From JABMRP01 sp964444795 (lineage in GTDB: Bacteria > Planctomycetota > Planctomycetia > Pirellulales > Thermoguttaceae): 64,000 nucleotides of DNA. The translations under genes were made by a program, and so were the position numbers. Location of the stretch: contig CAYUIQ010000002.1 of the NCBI GenBank assembly GCA_964444795.1, forward strand, positions 49,581 through 113,580. Reading direction: 5' to 3'. Below, piece by piece: positions 60,105 to 64,000 of the stretch. The notes beneath the pieces are model-generated. The model worked only from the letters and a program-made list of their open reading frames with translations, did not search any database and was not told the origin of the DNA. Within the stretch, counting starts at the first letter, position 1; each line of letters starts with the position of its first letter.

Positions 60105-62603
60105 CTAGAAGATTCCCATCGCGGTGAGGCTGTAGCGGACGATCAGTCCGGCCACGACGACGCTGACCATGCTCATCAGCTTGATGAGGATGTTCAGGCT
60201 GGGGCCGCTGGTGTCCTTGAAGGGATCGCCGACCGTGTCGCCGACGACCGCCGCCTTGTGGGCGTCGGTTCCCTTGCCGCCGTGGGCGCCGGCCTCGATG
60301 TACTTCTTGGCGTTGTCCCAGGAGCCGCCGGCGTTGGCCATGAAGACGGCCAGGCAGAACCCGCAGGTCAGGGCACCGACCAACAGTCCCATCACACCAG
60401 CCACGCCCAACAGCAGGCCGACGGCGACCGGCGTAGCCAGACCGAGGATCGAGGGGATGATCATCTCCTTCTGGGCGGCCTTGGTGCTAATGGCCACCGG
60501 GGCGGCGTAGTCGGGCTTCTCGGAGTAGTCCATGATGCCCGGCTTCTCGCGGAACTGGCGTCGAACTTCCTCGACCATGCCAAACGCGGCCCGGCCGACG
60601 GCCTTCATTGTCATCGCACAGAAGACAAACGTGGCCATCGCCCCGAGGAACACGCCGACGAGCACCTTGGGGTTCATCAGATTGCAGGTGTAGTAGGTCA
60701 TCCAGTCGAGCATGGTAGCCGTTTTGACCGGAACCAGCTTCGGCTGCGAGTCGATGGCCTTGATCACGGCGACCTCCTCGTTCTTCTCGTCGGTGCCGAT
60801 CAATTCACCCACCACGGCCGGCCCGTCGTGCATGCAAAGCTCTTCCCAGGCCGCGACGAACTTGTCGTCCGCCTCGTCATTGCGGTCATCGCGGATCTGC
60901 CCGGGCATGAGCAGGTAGCCAGTGACCTCGTTCTTCTCTTCGCCCTCGGTCACCTGGGCAACGAACTGATCGTTGAGCTTGTACCAGCCGGGGGCCGACT
61001 CTTCCAAGGCCGAGTCACCCCAGTGAACAAATCCCATCCGCACTTCTTCGACGTACGCGGCCATCAGCGCCAGGGCGGTCAGCGCGGCCGAGCCGATGGC
61101 AAATCCCTTGCCCGTGGCGGCCGTGGTGTTGCCGAGGCTGTCCAGTGCGTCGGTCCGCTCGCGGACGATCGGCTCCAGGCCGGCCATCTCGGCGTTGCCG
61201 CCGGCGTTGTCGGCGATCGGACCGTAAGCGTCGGTGGCCAGGGTGATCCCCAGCGTGCTGAGCATGCCGACCGCGGCGATTCCCACGCCGTAGAGGCCCA
61301 TGGCGAACCACTGCACGTCGCCGAAGTGGCCCTGCGCGGCGAAACCAAAGGCCGCCAGCGTGGCGATGCCGACGGTAATGACGGGCACCCAAACGCTCTT
61401 CATGCCGTCGGCAATACCGATGATGATGACGGTCGCCGGACCGGTCAGCGCCTGGTCGGCCAGTTTCTTCGTCGGGCCGTATTCGTCGCTGGTCGAGTAT
61501 TCGGTCCATTTCCCGATAATCACCCCGGCTAACAATCCCACGCACACGCTCAGGGCCACCGTGATGTACTCCGATCCGAGCAGGATCCAGGTGAACAGGA
61601 ATGCAGCGGCCGCGATTGCCCAACTGGAGCGATCCACGCCTTTGGCCAACGCCTTCAGCAGTGTCTTCTGATCGGCGTTTTCCTCGGTGCGAACGAAGTA
61701 GATGCCGAGGATCGACAGCCCGATCCCCACGCCGGCCAATACCATCGGCAGGAAGAGGGCACGAAGCTGCATGTCGCCGATAGTGGAACCTTCGATCATG
61801 GGCAGCGCGCCGCTGGCAAAGGCGGCCACGCCCAGAGCTGCGGTCGCGAGAATCGAGCCGCAGTACGATTCGTAAAGGTCGGCGCCCATGCCGGCCACGT
61901 CGCCCACGTTGTCGCCCACGTTGTCGGCGATGGTCGCCGGGTTGCGCTTGTCGTCTTCGGGAATCCCCGCCTCGACTTTACCCACCAGATCGGCGCCCAC
62001 GTCGGCCGCCTTAGTGAAGATACCCCCACCCACGCGGGCAAATAGCGCCTGGCTACTGGCACCCATGCCGAAGCAGAGCATCGTGACGGTGATGCTGACC
62101 AGGCTTATCTCGCCGAATCCCAACGCCGGCACGAGCCAGTAGAGAATGGCGAACCAAACGGTGATGTCCAGCAGCCCGAGCCCCACGACCGTCAAACCCA
62201 TCACGGCTCCCGCGCGGAAGGCGACTTGCAGGCCCTGGTTGAGTGACTTTTGTGCTCCGGCGGCCGTGCGGCTGCTGGCCCAGGTGGCCGTCTTCATGCC
62301 GAACCAGCCGGCCAAACCGGAGAAGAATCCGCCGGTCAGGAAGGCAAACGGTACCCACCGGCTTTGCACCTCCAGTGCATACGCCGCGATCCCCAGCAGA
62401 ATGAAGATCACCACGAAGAAGATGGCTACCACCTTGTACTGTTGCCAAAGATACGCATCGGCACCCGTGCGTACATGTTCGGCGATTTCGATCATCTCCT
62501 CGTTGCCTTCGTCGGCGGCCATCACCTCCTTGTAGAAATGCCGGGCGAAATACAACGCGGTGATCGAGGCCACAAAAGCCAAAAGCCAGAATACGATGAA
62601 CAT
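60105..62603 (-). CDS. hppA: Membrane-bound ion-pumping pyrophosphatase
   Basis: Hydrolyses cytoplasmic pyrophosphate and pumps H+ and/or Na+ across the membrane. The 832-residue protein has about sixteen helices and the PPi/Mg site (TKAADVGADLVGKVEAGIPE, NPATIADNVGDNVGDVAGMG). The segment GNTTAATGKGFAIG has Ala where K+-independent enzymes have Lys, so it should be the K+-stimulated type. It is about 100 residues longer than usual: a hydrophilic insertion at about 519-631, between two helices (APGWYKLNDQFVAQVTEGEE, TGYLLMPGQIRDDRNDEADD, VVGELIGTDEKNEEVAVIKA). The start at 62603 begins the first helix. Confidence 0.95.
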   Translation of the reverse strand: MFIVFWLLAFVASITALYFARHFYKEVMAADEGNEEMIEIAEHVRTGADAYLWQQYKVVAIFFVVIFILLGIAAYALEVQSRWVPFAFLTGGFFSGLAGWFGMKTATWASSRTAAGAQKSLNQGLQVAFRAGAVMGLTVVGLGLLDITVWFAILYWLVPALGFGEISLVSITVTMLCFGMGASSQALFARVGGGIFTKAADVGADLVGKVEAGIPEDDKRNPATIADNVGDNVGDVAGMGADLYESYCGSILATAALGVAAFASGALPMIEGSTIGDMQLRALFLPMVLAGVGIGLSILGIYFVRTEENADQKTLLKALAKGVDRSSWAIAAAAFLFTWILLGSEYITVALSVCVGLLAGVIIGKWTEYSTSDEYGPTKKLADQALTGPATVIIIGIADGMKSVWVPVITVGIATLAAFGFAAQGHFGDVQWFAMGLYGVGIAAVGMLSTLGITLATDAYGPIADNAGGNAEMAGLEPIVRERTDALDSLGNTTAATGKGFAIGSAALTALALMAAYVEEVRMGFVHWGDSALEESAPGWYKLNDQFVAQVTEGEEKNEVTGYLLMPGQIRDDRNDEADDKFVAAWEELCMHDGPAVVGELIGTDEKNEEVAVIKAIDSQPKLVPVKTATMLDWMTYYTCNLMNPKVLVGVFLGAMATFVFCAMTMKAVGRAAFGMVEEVRRQFREKPGIMDYSEKPDYAAPVAISTKAAQKEMIIPSILGLATPVAVGLLLGVAGVMGLLVGALTCGFCLAVFMANAGGSWDNAKKYIEAGAHGGKGTDAHKAAVVGDTVGDPFKDTSGPSLNILIKLMSMVSVVVAGLIVRYSLTAMGIF

Positions 62604-63055
62604 CCCTCACCTCTCGTGTGGAAAAACGTGAACACCCAGTCTCTCGGATCATCGTACACATGCTGCGATAATCCGACCGTTGACAAAAGAGAACCTGCTG
62701 TCGCGAGTAAGGGTAGGTAGCCTACAGAATCAATTCCGCTCCTGTCAACCATACATCCCTCCCGGGCGTGACACGTCGCTGGGGTAAGCCGGATAGCGCG
62801 AAATCCACCGCGAACCGGACCACCCGACGGAACCAGAATCGGGGTGATCTCGCCAGTAATACCCCCCATGAGTGTAGGTTCAGCCCGTAATCCCCGATCA
62901 TCCGGTGTTTCCTGATTGGATTCTTGCAATAATCCGACTATGATGGGTAGTGTTGTAGTAGTAGTCAGCCGGCGCCGATTGGGCGTAATCTTCCCCCTTT
63001 TTGGCAAGGGGAGTTCCGGACACGGAAACGCGGGTAACAAAGAGGAGCCGAAGCA
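62604..63055. other. Divergent intergenic region between hppA and the Gly-rich protein gene
   Basis: 452 bases without a gene. It carries a promoter for the rightward gene (62916-62944) and two near-identical 14-base stretches (TGCRATAATCCGAC at 62663-62676 and 62925-62938). Confidence 0.55.
62916..62944 (+). promoter_or_regulatory. Sigma70-type promoter for the Gly/Met-rich protein
   Basis: TTGGAT (62916-62921), a spacer of exactly 17 bases and TATGAT (62939-62944); transcription would start near 62951, leaving a leader of about 105 bases. Confidence 0.5.
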
Positions 63056-63871
63056 ATGTCGTTGTCGAATCGAAACAGATGGGTGCCGCGGCTTGGGTTG
63101 GTGATGGCCGCCGTACTGATTCCGTCGCTGGTCCTGGCCGCCGGCCCGGAGAAGAAGCGTGCCCTGAAGATGGGCGAGTTTAATCCCGACCACGAGACGG
63201 TCGAGATGTTCGCGGCCATCGAGAGTGGTCAGATCGAAGTGCAACTGATCCCCAAGGACTCGACGCTGGCCAACATACGGATCGCCAATAAGACGAACCA
63301 ACCGCTCAACGTACGGCTACCCGAGGCATTTGCCGGCATACCCGCCTCCGTCTTGGCACAGATGAACAACCGTGGCGGCGGCATGGGCATGAACCAAGGC
63401 GGCGGCAATCAAGGCATGGGCGGCGGCATGGGCGGCATGGGCGGCGGCGGCATGGGCGGCGGCGGCATGGGCGGCGGTGGTGGTGGCTGGAACGTGGCTC
63501 CCGAGAAGGTTGCCCATTTCAAGGTACCCGCGGTCTGTCTCGATCACGGCAAGAAAGAGCCCCGCGCCAAAGTGCCTTACGTGATCCGGCCCATCGAAGA
63601 GTACAGCGACAAGCCGGCCGTCCACCAGCTTTGCCGGATGATCGGTACCGGGCAGCTCAACCAACGAGCGGCCCAGGTCGCCGCGTGGCACCTGAATAAC
63701 GGCATGAGTGGGCAGGAATTGGCCGCCAAGAAGATTCGCCACGCCAACGGCACGACCGAGCCTTACTTCACCCGAATGGAATTGATGGGCGGCTACCAGA
63801 TCGCCCAAACGGCCATCCAATTGGCCGAGAAACACAAGAAGGGGGAAGATACCTCGTTGAGCCTGCGATAG
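63056..63871 (+). CDS. Secreted Gly/Met-rich hypothetical protein
   Basis: A 271-residue exported protein of unknown function. A signal peptide (RLGLVMAAVLIPSLVLAAGP, cleaved about 30) is followed by a short conserved-looking N-terminal domain (about 38-100; VEMFAAIESGQIEVQLIPKD, NQPLNVRLPEAFAGIPASVL), a Gly/Met repeat (about 104-143, GGM units), and a C-terminal domain (about 145-271) with DHGKKEPRAKVPYVI, VHQLCRMIGTGQLNQRAAQV and the helix RMELMGGYQIAQTAIQLA. No catalytic motif is evident. GAGGAG lies about 12 bases before the ATG. Confidence 0.75.
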   Translation: MSLSNRNRWVPRLGLVMAAVLIPSLVLAAGPEKKRALKMGEFNPDHETVEMFAAIESGQIEVQLIPKDSTLANIRIANKTNQPLNVRLPEAFAGIPASVLAQMNNRGGGMGMNQGGGNQGMGGGMGGMGGGGMGGGGMGGGGGGWNVAPEKVAHFKVPAVCLDHGKKEPRAKVPYVIRPIEEYSDKPAVHQLCRMIGTGQLNQRAAQVAAWHLNNGMSGQELAAKKIRHANGTTEPYFTRMELMGGYQIAQTAIQLAEKHKKGEDTSLSLR

Positions 63872-63907
63872 GTGCGGATTGCTCGCGACCGATCGACGCA
63901 GACAAGA

Positions 63908-63939
63908 AGCCCGCTCGCCCAACGGTGAGCGGGCTTTTT
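63908..63939 (+). terminator. Intrinsic terminator of the Gly/Met-rich protein gene
   Basis: Stem AGCCCGCTC pairs with GAGCGGGCT (63908-63916 with 63927-63935), directly followed by a T run. Confidence 0.85.
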
Positions 63940-63983
63940 CCGTATACCGGGCGGATATTCGGCCCGACTCGAACGTGTCATGG

Positions 63984-64000
63984 TAACCCGAAGCGTAAGC
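63984..64000. repeat. Partial palindromic repeat at the window edge, AGTAACCCGA family
   Basis: The last 17 bases (GTAACCCGAAGCGTAAGC) match the first arm of the palindrome at 55100-55158 and its inverted second arm. The rest lies outside the window. Confidence 0.6.

Noticed and set aside
1..64000. tRNA or rRNA genes
   Set aside because: No T-arm-like GGTTCRANTCC with matching acceptor stem and no rRNA signature was noticed on reading; a covariance scan would settle it.

Overview
The window is one 64 kb stretch of high-GC chromosome that reads as a planctomycete, probably of the Pirellulales or a close relative. Gene content points there: a type II-secretion-like pilin of the planctomycete DUF1559 type, SHD1-, DUF1598- and DUF1570-type secreted proteins, an HzsA-like c-type haem protein, many signal-peptide glycan-active proteins, and palindromic intergenic repeats of kinds I associate with planctomycetes. 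No rRNA, tRNA, CRISPR array, prophage or intact insertion sequence was recognised. Genes are dense, on both strands, and mostly in short operons.

Layout. 1-5.5 kb: a CPx metal ATPase, a secreted Pro/Glu/Ala-repeat protein and a flotillin (floA) with a coupled membrane partner. 5.5-18.3 kb: a hydroxyacid dehydrogenase, a secreted alpha/beta hydrolase, argG, rnhA, recG, a beta-helix protein, a hicBA pair, a zincin-like protein and an ABC permease. 18.3-22.9 kb: a shortened pilin, a DUF234-type ATPase, an acyltransferase/cdsA pair, and the remains of a toxin-antitoxin-like pair. 22.9-29.9 kb (minus strand): two sugar-active secreted proteins, then a compact amino-acid operon (AGCS symporter, universal stress protein, ornithine cyclodeaminase/alanine dehydrogenase family).

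30-35.8 kb is an iron-sulfur assembly locus on the plus strand: sufR, an isolated nuoB, sufC, sufB, sufD, a Rieske ferredoxin and sufT, with no sufS in view. 35.9-46 kb holds a DUF1598 protein, an FHA-GAF-sigma54 activator, a VIT/vWA protein, a PilZ/HD-GYP cyclic-di-GMP pair and a MATE exporter. 46.4-64 kb holds metG, an HzsA-like protein, glnE facing glnB, an enolase-superfamily protein, argS, rsfS, bcp, hppA and a Gly/Met-rich secreted protein.

The most interesting signal is not a protein gene. Between metG and the MATE gene, on the minus strand, there is a strong match to a sigma54 (-24/-12) promoter, two palindromic sites at about -80 and -127, and about 290 nt of non-coding, hairpin-rich sequence ending in an excellent intrinsic terminator. 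This looks like an undescribed sigma54-dependent small RNA; eight GGA motifs suggest, but do not prove, a CsrA-type sponge. Secondary points are a nested structured element upstream of hicBA, a decayed second copy of the MATE gene's 3' end, several palindromic repeat families, and large insertions in the AGCS symporter, HppA and ArgS.
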